A stretch of 64,000 bases of DNA from Lentinus brumalis. Its lineage: Eukaryota; Basidiomycota; Agaricomycetes; Polyporales; Polyporaceae. The stretch lies in assembly GCA_001792895.1 (NCBI GenBank), contig MARA01000023.1, forward strand, positions 496,001 to 560,000, read 5' to 3'. This document shows, in pieces, positions 31,145 to 43,759 of this stretch. Below the pieces are notes generated by a model, which worked only from the letters and a program-made list of their open reading frames with translations, had not been told where the DNA came from and did no database searches. The translations under genes and the position numbers were made by a program. Positions within the stretch are counted from its first letter, which is position 1. Every line of letters begins with the position of its first letter.

Positions 31145-32729
31145 ATGGTCCAGATCTTAATGGTCGGACTCGTCCTCGAGGATCACGACCCTAATCCCTT
31201 CTTGGTGATCACCGAAACGTCCGTCATGGAAGATGCTGATGCTACGTTCGAGGACCTACGCGAGGACGTGCGACGCAAGCATGCTCAGATCTGTTCTTGT
31301 GGAGCGACCGTTGGTCCGGCATACCTGCTGGTTTCGGACGACTACTCTGGACCGAGGGGTTACAAGGGGTCGGTGGGCAGCGGCGAAAGGGTGTTATGGC
31401 GACTCCTGGATACAGTTGGCAAGTGCCAGATTCATTTCCCTGTCATCAAGCCTCGCATACCTGGTGAGTGTTTTGCATATGCATCCTGCACCCGATTTGA
31501 CTGTTACAGACGAATTGCCTGAGCCACCTTTCAATATAGTATCCGAGCTCATATGCATTCCCAGGACGGGCCCACAGGTGTGTATCAATCCACTGCTCGG
31601 TTCTCGTCTGCCCTGTATGCTCACAACGTGCGGCAAATCTAGCGCATTCCCTCCCTAGCGGACCGCACCTTTGAGGCCCTTTGCAACGGCTGCGTCTTCG
31701 TCGACAAACTGCGCTTCATCCATTTGTTCCATTGCGCGCCCCATAAGCTTGAGGTCCTGCGTCGACCATCGGGGTTCGGGCGCACCACATTCCTGTCTAC
31801 TCTCGCATACTTCCACGACCTCGTTCCGCCGACCGACAGCAGGGGTATTCAGTTCAGACACAACACATGGTGGTGGGACCGAGCGTCGTCCGCTGTATTG
31901 CTGTTGGATTTCGCGCAGCTTGATTGCTCGTCGCTCGAAACGTTGGACGCCTCTCTCAACCGCATCTTGCATGAGGCCGTCCGCGACGCCTGGAAGAAGT
32001 ACAGTGACAAGATAATGGCCGATCCGAACGACGAGTTGATCTCGACGCCAGTCCCTGATGCGACAGTCCAGCTCCAGCACTTCATCGTGAGTACTAGCTC
32101 CGCACTCGAGTACGGTGTCGTGTTACATACTGTCTCACGCCGTGTCATCCCTTTTTGTTCAGACCCGAGTAAACGACGCTGAGTATGAGGTCTTCTTTGG
32201 TATCGACAACTACACCGAGCCGTTTGCCCGTCTCCACGATTGGATAGCAGTCAAGGCGGTCCTCGACAGTGGCTTGTACTCGGCGTTGCATGACTTAGTG
32301 GCGAATCACCGCATTCGATACGGCCTGCTCGTCGGATCCCCGCTCGCGCCCTCGGCTAACAACACGATCGACGAGACCTGCGACTACGCTGAGTCTCATA
32401 GTGAGGGCTGTCCTTGCACCGTTATGGATCTTGAGGAAGAGTTCCCCCTCCCCTTTGCAGGGGCGTTGCGAGGCGTTGCGGACGATTGCAGCAACCTCCA
32501 CGACTATGCACCTGTCATGGGAATGTCTCAAGCAGAGATAGAGGCATTGGGAGAGGTCGTTCTCAAGGATGGGCAGCAGTTCTATGAGGAGGTGAAGAAG
32601 AAGGTTGATCCGATTGTTCGCAAGGATCTGGTATACAGAGACACACTGCTGTCGTATAGCTTCACAGGAGTATTGTCGTGCTTGCAGCTCAAGCTCGAGG
32701 GCAGCAGCCTGCAATCGTCCTTGCTGTGA
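31145..32729 (+). CDS. AAA-ATPase-like (PF09820-type) protein with possible ubiquitin-like header
   Basis: Four exons (31145-31463, 31510-31577, 31643-32086, 32163-32729) join in frame to 465 residues. Residues 1 to about 60 (MVQILMVGLVLEDHDPNPFL...) resemble the short ubiquitin-like header of fungal Crinkler-type proteins. The centre contains FVDKLRFIHLFHCAPHKLEV, then a P-loop-like RRPSGFGRTTFLSTLAYFHD, then LLLDFAQLD. This is the pattern of the AAA-ATPase-like family expanded in Agaricomycetes, where the loop normally reads RPRRFGKTT. Here the Walker A Lys is Arg, so ATP use may be altered. The C-terminal about 190 residues have no motif I know. It lies between two diverged copies of the CYP53/LTN1 junction. 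Its function is unknown; relatives have been proposed to act as effectors or selfish elements. Confidence 0.7.
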
Positions 32730-32766
32730 TTGGACGCCGGTGTATCTGAGCTACCATACGCAGTTC

Positions 32767-33328
32767 GCCGCCTCGTGCCAGACTGGACGACCGATTGATA
32801 CGGGCAGATATTTCAGCACCTGTGGATTGCGACGTCGGTATGAAGGCATGAATGTATAGGATGTCTTTGAAGGGTACGGTCGTGACAGAATACAGTGTTG
32901 TCTATGTATGTGTGGCGCATGGTACAAGTGCGATTGATACTTCTCTTTCTCTCTTTCTCTATCTCGTCTTGCTCAATTGTCATCTTCCCGTCATGATCTC
33001 GGACCGGCAAAGCGGGCAGCTTGAGGAATGGCTCGAAGCGAACCACTGAACAACGACGGCCATGTCAGCGGCATCTCACGGTCGAGGACTAAGCGGTGAG
33101 CACTGACCTTGAACAGACACGCTGCGTGGAAGCGGTTCTTGCACGTCCTGCACGGTTTCCGCGGCAGGCTCCCATCGGTGGCATTCACAACTCTGTTTCA
33201 AGCGTGTGAGCTCGCGAACGTTGATCAGTTTGACGACTTACGAGTAGCAGATGGCGCACTCGGCCAGCCCTTCGAAGTGCGATGTCACGTTCTTCAAGAA
33301 GAAGCTCAGTCCGTCCACGATGCTTCCG
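32767..33328. repeat. Diverged direct repeat, right copy (CYP53 tail + LTN1 tail)
   Basis: Counterpart of 30284-30790. It begins with a broken CYP53 tail (around 32815-32848 the + strand reads PVDCDVGMK, versus PVECKVGMK in the gene) and continues into the functional LTN1 RING exons. Confidence 0.65.
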
Positions 33329-36300
33329 CTCTACATCACCATCGTTAGCCTTCCCATCGGGCGCAGACCTAACTCGAGACATACTCTGAAGGTTAATATT
33401 TGCTGGACGCCCAACACCCAAGCTCTCCACCGATCTTCAGTGACACCGACATACTTCGAGTCCCTGATCTCGATCGTATGCAGCGGCCAGTCAGCCGGCA
33501 GCTTCACCGTGAGATCGAGGCTCTGTTCGTCTATGGCATACGATGCGGTGACCTCGTTGACAGCGCTGGCGACCTTGACGGTTATGTTCTCCCCGGACAG
33601 CTCGGCGGCAACGGCGGGATCCTTCACGCGCCCGAGCTCCGTGCGAATGATCGCTGGGGAGAAGTGCTTCGACGTGTACGACGCGACGGTCGTGGACAGC
33701 TGTCGGTCGCGGCAGTCCACGAGCCAGTTGCGGATGAGCGAGGGGACGAGGAGCAGCGCGCGGTAGTACAGGTGCGCAGTGAGAAGCCGGAGGCTGAGGG
33801 GCGTGTCGGCGGCGTAGACTGGGTTTCCAAAGAATCGCGCCGTGAGACGGCAAATCAGAGGTAGGTGAGAAGGTACTCACATTCGAGATAGAACTCGTCG
33901 ACGTCCCAAATATCAAGTTTGAATACTTTCGCCATGCCGCCGTACAGGTCTAGGATGCCGAAGACAGTGGGGAGTAGTTGGGACCCTACAAGGTCGAGGT
34001 CACGTAGCTGGTCGATGTAGCCAGACTTCACTTTCAGAGACTGTGTTGACAACCCGTCAGCATCAGCTGGAGCCTCGGCGGCACGTCACATACCGCATCG
34101 GTGAATAGGTCGAAGGTAACCATCCAAGCCAAAAGATAGCCGAACCACCCCTGTGGAGGTGGTCAAAGAAGAACGCAAACAGACCAATACGAATGGAACA
34201 AGTACCTGGCCGTACTCCTCCGCTTCTTCATGGTTCAGACTGCGTTGCAGAATGTCCAGAAGTTCAGTCGGCAGCTCTGACTTCATGGTCGCCTCAGTAT
34301 CGACAGCTGCCTCGATGACAAGTTCCTCGGTGTACTTCTTAGCAGCCTCCTGCAAGAGCTGATATGCCATCCTCTGGACGTTGACAGAGCCGTCCATGAC
34401 TAGGTGGCACATCTGTGTCCTCGTCAATGAGCACGGGCAAGAAGTGGGTGATGCGACGACGTACCTTCGACAGTGTGTCCTTGGTCAGAAGAGACGAAGG
34501 AAGGTCCTGTACGATCTGCAGAGCGAGTTCGCGACACACTGACAGAGGTGTTGACGGCTTCTGGTTGTCTATGCGATGTGTCAGCGACTGATAGACGGAT
34601 AATGACGGCAAGTGGGACACACCGAGTCTCCGAGAAACCAGGTCTCGGATAAGCGTGAGATTAGCAGACTTCCGCTCTTCCCAGACTGCCTTCAGGGTCT
34701 TGTTCGTAGCAGCATACTCCTCTATTACGAGGAAGAGCTGCAGTGTCCTGGCGAGCACGACATATGTCGACGAATCATCCAAGGAAGCGTTCTGCATGAC
34801 TGTCAGTCAGCTCCATCGAAGGTCGCGTGTTCGCTTCAAACGCACCTCCAAGTTATTCTCCATCACATCAAAGACGAGATCCCAGTGCGCGCCAGGCACA
34901 TTGGACAGAATCGGAACAAGCGAAGCGAAGACAAGCGTCATCTCGCTCTGAACGTCATCCTCTAAGTCCTCGTCTGATGTGATCCATTGCTGGCACGCCT
35001 TGATAAGGTTCACCGCGCGGAGCTGAGGGAGGAAGACAATATCCGACTCGGGATCCGGTGCAGAAGCGGCCAGGTTGCGGAGGAGCCACAGTCCTTCCGT
35101 GTTGGCTTTCGAGGCGGGAAGACCGAGGGTGCCAGCTGCGAGCTCGTTTCGGAAGCGGTCGAGACGCGTGGGCTCCGGTGCGTAGTGCGTGACCGAGAAT
35201 ATAATGACCAGGGACGTATGAGGAGCTATCACTTTGTTCAGGGGATGCACCGTCGAAGATACACCGTAAAGGCTCACCCTGCTTTTCGATCTTCCGAGCG
35301 ACAAGCATCCACTGCTCTGCATCATCCTTGGACGCAGTACTGAGGGCATGACGCAGGATCATATGTAGCACGCGTGACTCCCTGACTGTATCGTGACGCT
35401 TTGCACGAGCGATCAGGTCAACGACAAGCTGACCGACACCATCCAGACCGCTGGCAGGGCCCTGCGACACCAACGCGTTTGTTACACTGGAGTGCCATTG
35501 CTCTTCCGCGGTGGGTGACAGAAGGTAAGTCGACGATTGTTGCACCTTGTCGATCAAGCTCTGAAGCGTGAGTCGCGATATCGTCCTCGAGAACACCGGG
35601 CTCTCAGCGGATGGCAGGTGCTTCAGGTCTTCTGCGTAAATGGAAAGGGAGAGGAAGTGATGGAGTGCCCAGATATTTTCCCTTGCGGCTTGACGATCAT
35701 CCGCCAGGTGTAGCAACAAACCATGGACGATCCGAGCGTATTTCGAAAAGCCTTGTACATCGTGCTCTAGAGGCACGGTCTTCGAGGTGCGATATTGAGA
35801 CGGCGGCGGCACGAGCGGATCAATCACTGCTAAGCTGGCGTGCAGCGGAGCCGACGGAAGCGCTTCCAGCATTCCATCGAGGTCCGCTCGTGAGGGGAAG
35901 ATCTCAGAGAGCACATTCACCTCCGCGCTGAAGGAGGACGCCGATAGCGAGTGTAGGATCTGCTCGGGTCTGTTGCATACAGGTCAGTACGTATGAGGCT
36001 CAGTAACTATCTGAGCACGCACGTCGGTCTGGCCAGAGGATCGATGAGCAGCTCTCTGAGGATTTGCTTGATGACGCCCAGTGTGCTCCTCTTAGCATCA
36101 AGAGATCCATTGGTCTCCCACTGTCCCCACAGGTCTTTTGCAATGGGTTCCTGCGTTGCATCCACTGGTAGGACACGAGGCAAGACTGATGCGAACAGGA
36201 AGATGTACGGGAAGAGCGACGCGGCGAAAGATTGGAGGGCGTCAGAGGTACCTTGGCCGACAAGGCCATGTAGGAGGTTCAACGGAGTAGCAAACGCGTT

Positions 36301-39300
36301 TGTCGAAGCTTTCTCATCGTGGAGGACACTGTCGAAGTGCAGGACGAACGCATCCACAAGACCCCGGAGAAGGTTCCCGCGACAAGAACTGGAGATAAAG
36401 GGCTCTGGCAAAGGCCTTCGTGAGCGGAGGCGTGAAGGGGATATGACTGTCACTCTTACGATATGAATTGAGCAGCCTGCGGATTATGGCGACCTGAGGA
36501 GTATTCGGAGGTGCAGATACAGCCTCCGTGAGCAGCGTACCAGCAATTTCGTGAAGCTCCTCTCCTTGCGGCCGCAGGTAATCCGGCAAAGATTGGTTCT
36601 CCGCAGCATCCAAGAGGACAGGTAGGATGGACTGGATCTCATCCGTATGACGTGCGACTACTTCGAGCACCTTGTGCCAAACCGCTAGACATGCTGCTTC
36701 ATCCTGGCGATACTTGAGATAAAGCAGTAGAAGACTCGGCATGGTAGTGAGAAGCTTGTAGGTCTGGTTCTGCACGAGGTCGTCCACCCCCTGCATGTCG
36801 CGTCAGACTATGCACAGTAAGAAATGTCAGGCGCCATACCTTCGCCACATCAGCATTGTGAAATACCACATCACCAAAGGTGTCCAGAATGCTGACGAGC
36901 GATTCGACACGACCGTGCTGTGGTTCCTCGGCGTCCAAGAGGGTAGCACACTGGTCCAGGGCCGTCTGCACAACCATCTTCACGAGATCGGTTGCAGCAT
37001 TACCAGGTGCCGACCCCTGCTCGAGTGTGGTGGTGAACTGCTTGAGCAGGTCGGGAACCAGGGCTGGTATGATATCTTTCGTAGAGTTCTGAATCTGCTC
37101 AGCTATAACGCTCCACGCAGTGTCGAACAAGTCTGCCAAGTAATATAGGTCAGTCATGATCCTCTGCGCAGATGGCTATGGGAGCCTACCTGGGCGTAAC
37201 TTGTGCAGATTTGCGAGCGTCTTCGCTAGTTCTGAACCGGCATCCTTGCCCTCAACCTTGAGTCGTCCCGATGAAAGCTCTTCCCACGCTCGCTTCGTTT
37301 GCTCCCTGAGAATCGCCTTAACCGCAGAGTCAACATCCGAAGGATGGTCCTGAGAACTGCCGTAGAGCAGAGAGACTCCTTCTGCCTCAGGAACAGCCAG
37401 AACTCGACGGACGAGCAATACGAGACACTCTAGCAGCGACGACAAGAACGCAGTAGATGCGGCCACTCGGTCAAGCGAATTCAACACACGAGCATCAACA
37501 GCGGCCCAGAAAGACGTAAAGATGTCTTCCAATGGCTGAGAGGACGATGCTGAGATGATCTACGCGGATTGTAAGCTTGCGGCGATCGAGTCAACACGGC
37601 GTCTATGCATGCACGCACCGATGTAGGAATGGTGGATAAGATGATAAGAACGGCAGGGTAGCCTTGAGCTGGCGATCCGGAGCAGCCTGTCGCAAGGAAC
37701 TGCAAAAAGTCCGTATACGCCTGCGATGAAGTCGCCAAGGCTGTGGCGGACGGTTTTGAAGGAGGCGCCTTAGGCGCATCGTCGTCGTCGATCTCGGAGT
37801 CCTCCTCTTCATCCCCGTCTTCCTTCTCAGAGTCGGCATCCAAAGTCCAGGAATTTGGATACTCTGCACATTGTTATGCGCCGGTAAGACCAAGCTAGTT
37901 GAATGGACAAACGATGCGCACCTTTCAGGAACATCAGCAAAGGTTGCCACATCGCAGCTCGGACGAGGGGATCAGGTTCAATCCAGGCAGAGCGGAGGAC
38001 AGCAGTGCTCAGCACAGGAAGCAAGGCATGCATATGTCCTTAAAAGGTTGATCAGCGGCCTAGTCTGCAAGATCTATGTTCGCGTTTACCTTTACACTTC
38101 TGTATTAAGGTCTGCAGGAGTGACCATGCGGCTCGCCTGACGGGTGGTTGTTCATAGCCAAAGCTCTGGGTATCAACAAACGGCGGCGACTTCCCGTGAT
38201 ACAGCGAAGACCACAGAGCTGGATTCGCCAGTGGTGCGAGGAAGTTGTGGGCGGACGCCTGTGTTTCTCCGTCTTGCTCACCCTCACTTGCTTGAACCTT
38301 GGGCTTCTCTGGCTCAGAGAATTTGGCATCTGGATGATACGCATGGAGGAGAAAGGTGATACCATTGTGAACACATGTACATATGGGCGACGAAAGACGC
38401 AGAACACCCACTCAGGACCCATTCAGTAGCCCCAAAGGCACCTACGCGCAAGCGCGCCTTCCTGTCCTGCTCCTTCTCTTCGTCCTCGTCCGCCTTCGGT
38501 CGCGGACTGGCATCGTCGTCCTTGCGGACGGGAGTTCCCCGTCCGGACCCTTTCCTGCTCTGCGCAGGTGTTGAAATGGCGGGTTGTGGCGGATTGATGT
38601 ACAGATATACTCCCATAGGATCGAGCAGTGTTCGCTGAACGAACTCCCAGATGCTCGACAGCAGAGTCGAATCGAGGAGAAGCTTGCCGTCCGATGCATC
38701 GGTGGTAGAAACGTACCTGGTCCAGGACTCTCGCGCGTACGACGATACTTGCCGATCGACGTCGTGCACGGCAAGGCACCAAGAGCCGAGGATAGGTTCG
38801 GCCTGGTCGGAGGAAACCACTTCGCGAAGCTGGAAGAATAGCTGGGTGCGCAGTGCGGGAATTTGCAGGATGGAGGCGTGCAGTCCGACCGCGAGCAGTC
38901 GGATGCGTCTTGAGGGATGTACGAAGAGGCTCGGAAGATGATGCAGCTGTCTCCCAGAGGTCAGCTACAACCAAATCACACGAGCGAAACACGTACCCAG
39001 ACTGGAATCGTCTCCTGCAGCGTATGGATGAGGTACTCGCCCTCATCTCCACGCTTCGCTCTGCCCACCCAAGCTGTCTGCAGGTCCTCCAGCGCGCGCC
39101 GTTTCGTGGTCGCATCCTTCTTCGATAGTAATCGGAGTACGACCAGGAGTTCCGGAGGCAGTCTCTGCGCGAGACCGAGAGTATCGAGCGGATCGGGCTG
39201 CACGCGCGCAGGCTTGACCGGGGGGATGTAGACCTTCTTGCGCGGTTCCTTCTTGCTCTTCTTGTCCTTGCCCTTCGGCTTCTTCTCCTTGGGCACCTGG

Positions 39301-39392
39301 GGCTCCTCTGCGACGCCCTGTCCAGCTGCGGCTTTGCGGGCGTGCTTCTTGCGCGTCGCGGACGACGCGGACGACTTCCCCTTCGGCGGCAT
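32980..39392 (-). CDS. Listerin, ribosome-associated E3 ubiquitin ligase
   Basis: A many-exon gene spanning 6.4 kb. Exon 1 (39392-38997) encodes MPPKGKSSASSATRKKHARK, a Lys-rich stretch, then DPLDTLGLAQRLPPELLVVL and the first HEAT-like helices (KRRALEDLQTAWVGRA). The middle exons encode a long series of helical repeats. The last three exons give a C4HC3-type RING: CAIC, CRTC, RFHAACLFK-WF and CPLC, ending SEIMTGR at the stop (32980). Head, repeat array and C-terminal RING are the Ltn1 layout; the usual length is about 1,600-1,800 residues. Listerin binds stalled 60S subunits and ubiquitinates the trapped nascent chain in ribosome quality control. The gene looks complete. Its first about 865 bp are repeated twice more downstream on the + axis. 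Confidence 0.88.
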
Positions 39393-39528
39393 GGTGGTGG
39401 TACGAGGTCAAGATGTGTAGCGTCGTGTTCTGAACATGAGTCCGATTGCAAGTACGTCGAGGTCGAGTCTTTGCGGAACCGCTTCAAGTACATGACGAAG
39501 TTGTGGCGGAGATCCGATCACGTGCAGA
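38528..39528. repeat. Segmental repeat X, copy 1
   Basis: About 1,001 bp holding the 5' end of LTN1 and about 135 bp upstream. The same block recurs at 49144 and 59760, a spacing of 10,616 bp. This copy differs from the other two by several substitutions and is the only one attached to an intact gene. Confidence 0.92.
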
Positions 39529-40458
39529 GGTCCCTCGGGCGTCTAAGGAGTATCGCCCATCTGCTCCCGACCGTCACTGCCAGCTTGGCCTACGCACTTG
39601 CCCTCTGCCCCGCACTCGCTCTCCGCACTCGCCTCTTGCGCCTTCCACCGCCCGCGCCCTCCCTTCGTCGTCTGCACGTCGCACTACGGGATATCGCGCG
39701 TAGAGGAGATGTATTGTGTACGCCAGTAGCAGTAAGCCGCAATACACTTGTTGTCCACCGACGCCGTCCCACGCACTCGCATGCCCGAGTGTCCTTCCCG
39801 TTCACGCACGCGGTCCTCACTGGACGTCCGCATCACCCAAGTGAGTACCCTCACCAAAAGTCACATCGCGGCAACTGTCCGCTTTCCTCCCTCCGTATCT
39901 CCTTCATCTCACATGTCTACGCTCCAGATTCGTGCCCGTTTGATCCTCCAAAAGCCCGCGAACACGTTGCGCATCTCCGCCCGACACGCTCCCATGGCGC
40001 ACTTATGCCGCAAATCCCGCTTCTCTCCCGCCAGCACAATGGCCGTCTTGCGCCTTCTCAGGTACGTCGCATCACCTCATGCGCCTCTAGCGGTGATGCT
40101 GACGATGTATCTTTGACAGACTGAGCTCGCGGCGCGCCCGCTCACCGCGGTTCTCGCCGTGCACGACGTTTACTTTGCCGCCCGCTCCCGAAATTCGGCT
40201 CTCGCACGCCCTGAACACATCCGCGTCCTTTCGATCTTCTTTCATAAGGTGCGCATAAGCTCCAGGAACCAGGCGATATACGCGGTTATGCGACACGTCC
40301 GCCGCTGCCCTCGCAATAGCCCGCCCACTGCTGTGGCCTCCATCAGTCCCCCGGCCCTGCACTCACGCACTACGCATCGCCAGCTGCACACCGCTTGTAT
40401 GTACAATTATATACTCTACTCTAGCCCTCAAGCACCGGACAGGACCGCTGCACGCTAG
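39492..40458 (+). CDS. Possible three-exon gene, unknown product (Y copy 1)
   Basis: Exons 39492-39840, 39928-40061 and 40120-40458 join with matching phases to 273 codons. Both introns (87 and 58 bp) have GTGAGT/GTACGT donors and CAG acceptors. The product is Arg/Ala/Leu-rich: MTKLWRRSDHVQRSLGRLRS at the start, PFDPPKAREHVAHLRPTRSH in exon 2, LTAVLAVHDVYFAARSRNSA in exon 3. I do not recognise a domain. The ATG lies in repeat X while most of the frame is in Y, so in X copy 3 only about 16 codons remain before a stop. GC-rich frames can be open by chance, so coding is tentative. Confidence 0.33.
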
Positions 40459-40778
40459 CGCCGAGTGCGTACACGCCATCGCCGTCCCCGCCTCGCCGTC
40501 CGCCACCAGACCCGACGTATCTCCTCCCAGTCACCTCCGCACCCGCCCGAATCTCGCGCCCCGAACCCGTTGAACATTCTGGATCGAACGTGTCAGCTCG
40601 CTGGCGAATCCGGCGACGTCGCGAACCGCGCCGTCAACCACGTCTCGTGGGTGCAGCGCGTCACACAAACCCCCACAACTCTCCCACCCCCGCTCGTATC
40701 GCGCTCACTTCAACACTCCAAGAACGCACTGAACAGTCGCAATTAGCGTGCCCAACCGCACTGCGATCCGAGCCTGTA

Positions 40779-40806
40779 TGAAAATCGCTCTTCGGAGCGA
40801 TTTTCA
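40779..40806. repeat. Perfect TTCG-loop hairpin, first of pair
   Basis: TGAAAATCGCTC and GAGCGATTTTCA arms around TTCG, a 12-bp perfect stem closed by C-G (the very stable cUUCGg tetraloop in RNA). An identical copy lies 322 bp away, inside a loose tandem repeat whose flanks are also alike (CGCACTGAAC before, CATTGCATTxTCGCCGCCCG after). Confidence 0.9.
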
Positions 40807-41100
40807 TTGCATTTTCGCCGCCCGACCGCTCGTAACGGCCATCCCGCCCGCCCATCTGCCCGGAACGGCCCAGAACTTCGCAGCACGCTGAGGTGAGTCG
40901 AACACGTCGTGTACGACCCGTTTTCGCGCCGCCAGGACGCGTTCGAACACACGGCCATTCGAGCGGTCGCGGGCGCGGCCCGACACAAGGTCGGCCATAA
41001 CTCGCGCATCCCGCCCCCTCTCCCAATGGATCAAACACACCCCGGACGCACTGAACGATCTCCGTTGGCGCACGCAACCACGCCGTCATCCGAGCCGGTT

Positions 41101-41128
41101 TGAAAATCGCTCTTCGGAGCGATTTTCA
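41101..41128. repeat. Perfect TTCG-loop hairpin, second of pair
   Basis: Same 28 bp as at 40779-40806. Confidence 0.9.
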
Positions 41129-42156
41129 TTGCATTCTCGCCGCCCGTCCGCTCGTCCCGGCCCTCCCGCCCGCACATCTGCACGGAACGGGGCGAAACTT
41201 TGCAGAACGCTGGGGTGAGTCGAACACCTCGTGTACGACCCGCTTTCGCGCCGCCAGGACGAGTTGGAAAAATCCGCTTGTCGGGCGGGCGGCCTCGAGA
41301 GTGTCTAAAACAAAACCCCGAGCCCGAGCCCGTGAGCCGTCGCAGTCAACTGAACGCGTCTTAGGACGTCTATACAAGCACGGCAGAGCGACCGACAGCT
41401 CACGGCGTGCTCTGGGTCGCCGGGGATGTGGAGGTCGTTTCGTGCGGCCCGCCAGGAGGACGGCAGCCCCGCCGCACTCGGACCACGATCATACGGCGGC
41501 GACAGACGCGTCTCCCAGCACACACACGCCCTCCACGTGCTTGAACCCGTCTCCGCACGACGCTGCAGCCACGTCCTCGCTGCCCGGTGCGTCACCGTCC
41601 CCGCCGTACCTCAGGCTCCTGAACCGCCGCACGTGAACCAACAGAGCCTTGTCTCCCAGGTGCCTGAACCACCTACGCAGCGAGGAAGACGTCCCCGGCG
41701 GGAATGCGGGAGAGTCGGCAAGCCCACGCTGAACGCGATCTCACGGCTGGCAACATGTCGCTGCGACTCCGGCCGAAACTCAGTACGGACGACCGTGCGA
41801 CCGCTTCGCGCCGTGCGTACGAGTCCTCAAGACTACGCTCGAGCTCGTCTCGGCCCGAATCGAAGAGCTCTCAAAACCAACCTCGCGGGCAGGTCGGTTG
41901 CTCGGTGACCCAACCGGCCACTGGGAGCCCGGCAGGACGTCTGCGATTACGGCGGCGGATACCACGGTCCACTGGGACGCTGCACGACACGCTTACGTGC
42001 TGCAGAGGCACCGGGAGCGCATGGGCTGCAAGGTGCCCGTCGGGCGTCGGGCGGCACACATCCAAGACCAGCTCAAGGACGTCACAGAAACGCTCTGCCG
42101 CAGCGCCGACCACGGTACCGTCTCGTGGCGCTCTCGAGAAGGATGCGCGCATTCGA

Positions 42157-42198
42157 GGAGGGCACCGCGGACACACGACGGTGTCTGCGGTGCCCTCC
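42157..42198. other. 18-bp inverted repeat
   Basis: Arms 42157-42174 and 42181-42198 pair with one mismatch around a 6-nt loop. Repeated in Y copy 2 at 52772-52813. Confidence 0.75.
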
Positions 42199-42898
42199 CA
42201 GGCAGCCGGTCGGACCGATGTGCAAGTCGGACGACGCGTCGGCCGAGCGGGAGCGCGTGAACCGCGTCGGTACACCGCTGAGAACGAAGAACGACGGTGT
42301 GCGGGTGTCGAGACTCGACAGACTGCGTCGCAGTCCCAGCCACCGGGCAGACACGGACACTGGCCGCTCACGACTGCAGATACATAGTTACCTCATACAC
42401 GACCGGGAGTTCTTGAGTGTCGGCGCAGTTGATGGACGCGGGCGGACAGACGGCGGGAGGCGGATAGTTCGGGCAGCGTCGGGCAAGCCGTCGAATGTCG
42501 TGTTTGCGTTCCCTACGATGTCCATACGTACAGACAAAGTCCGCGAGCAGTCAGTCTCTTGCTTGTGTGTATGATCCAATAGACAGCTTACCGTGGCATC
42601 TGTGCAAGTGCGATACAGTGCTCTGCTCGAAGACAGATGTGAGCGACATGAGACATAGGGCTGGACTGCGAGAAACCCACTTACTACGAGATTGCGCGGT
42701 CCGTGGCGTTCTTCGTGACACGATGCGCGGCGAAGCCCGAGACGGAGAATCAGTTCTCGTCCTCGACAGCTCGTGCACGATTCGGGAGGCATACCTGTCG
42801 TATCGACGCACGGAATGCATCGATGGGTCTGCCGGGGGGCGAGGAACAATGTCAGTATCTGTAGTCATCCTGAAAAAGTCGGGCGGACTTACTGCCAG

Positions 42899-43590
42899 TT
42901 ACTGTACCCCTGGACTGCGAAGCTGAACCGCGGTGCCTCGCGAGTCTTCGTGAATATTGACTGGAAGAGAAGCCGTCAGTCCGGGAATTGGAACTCGGAG
43001 AGATGCAAGGGACGCACTAACCTGAAGTTGCTGGTAGCTGAGTCCCTGGCAGTGAAGCGGCACCAAGTTCAAGCTCGTGCTTTCAGCCCATACAGTCTGC
43101 AGAGAGGACAAAGTGAGAGTGGGGCACAGTAAGCAAGGATTCAAGGAGATCATATACCTGGACAGCTTGAGTGGGGTACTGCGAACGCCGGATAGATGAA
43201 AGTCAGTTGCGTGAACAAGGTTTGCGAAATGAATGTTGCGCTGACCTTGAGATACTGGCAGCAGCACGATGATCGGGTTCCCTGAGTGCCAGCGCACGCG
43301 ACCGCAACTATCTGTAGTGAGAGAGCAGTCAGTTGAGCGAGTAATACGACACTGCTGAACCTCGCAGCTCAAGTAGAGGGCGGAATCTACGGAGACGGTG
43401 ATAGTCAGGATAAGAGACGGCATAAACGAGTACGCCCGAGGGCTTACTTGAGCATGCCGAAGGGCTGTGGAGACAGAGAGACAGCCGGAGAGGAAGGTCA
43501 GACTCGAGGAGGGAGTAGAGTCAAACGCGTACGTCTCGGGAACCTGCGCACAGTGGTACGAGGAGCCGATGAGGAAGAGTATCATAGCGA
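42899..43590 (-). other. Spliced-looking region, possible Ser/Thr-rich secreted protein
   Basis: On the minus strand a series of short segments is separated by GT...AG stretches of intron size, for example donors GTAAGC, GTCAGC and GTATAT with CAG acceptors. Pieces read FDSTPSSSLTFLSGCLSVST, then CGRVRWHSGNPIIVLLPVSQ, then ESTSLNLVPLHCQ. They recall small Ser/Thr-rich secreted proteins of basidiomycetes, but phases do not join cleanly and no start codon with a signal peptide is secure. The second copy is at 53516-54207. It may be a decayed gene. Confidence 0.2.
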
Positions 43591-43759
43591 TGAGCAGCGA
43601 ACACTAGGCGGAGGACGTAAAAGCAAAAGTATGCATGGTAGCAATGAGGGTAGCATAGGATGTAAGACAGGGCTATAGATGCGAAGAGGAGCTTAACATT
43701 ATGGAGGTACGGGGTAACTGCCAAGGATAGCAATGCAGGAAGAAGGAACGCAAACAAAT

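Noticed and set aside
41426..42387. Overlapping + strand frames of 160 and 227 codons in Y
   Set aside because: All three frames and the opposite strand are open for long stretches, no motif is present, and single-base indels between Y copies occur without regard to frame nearby.
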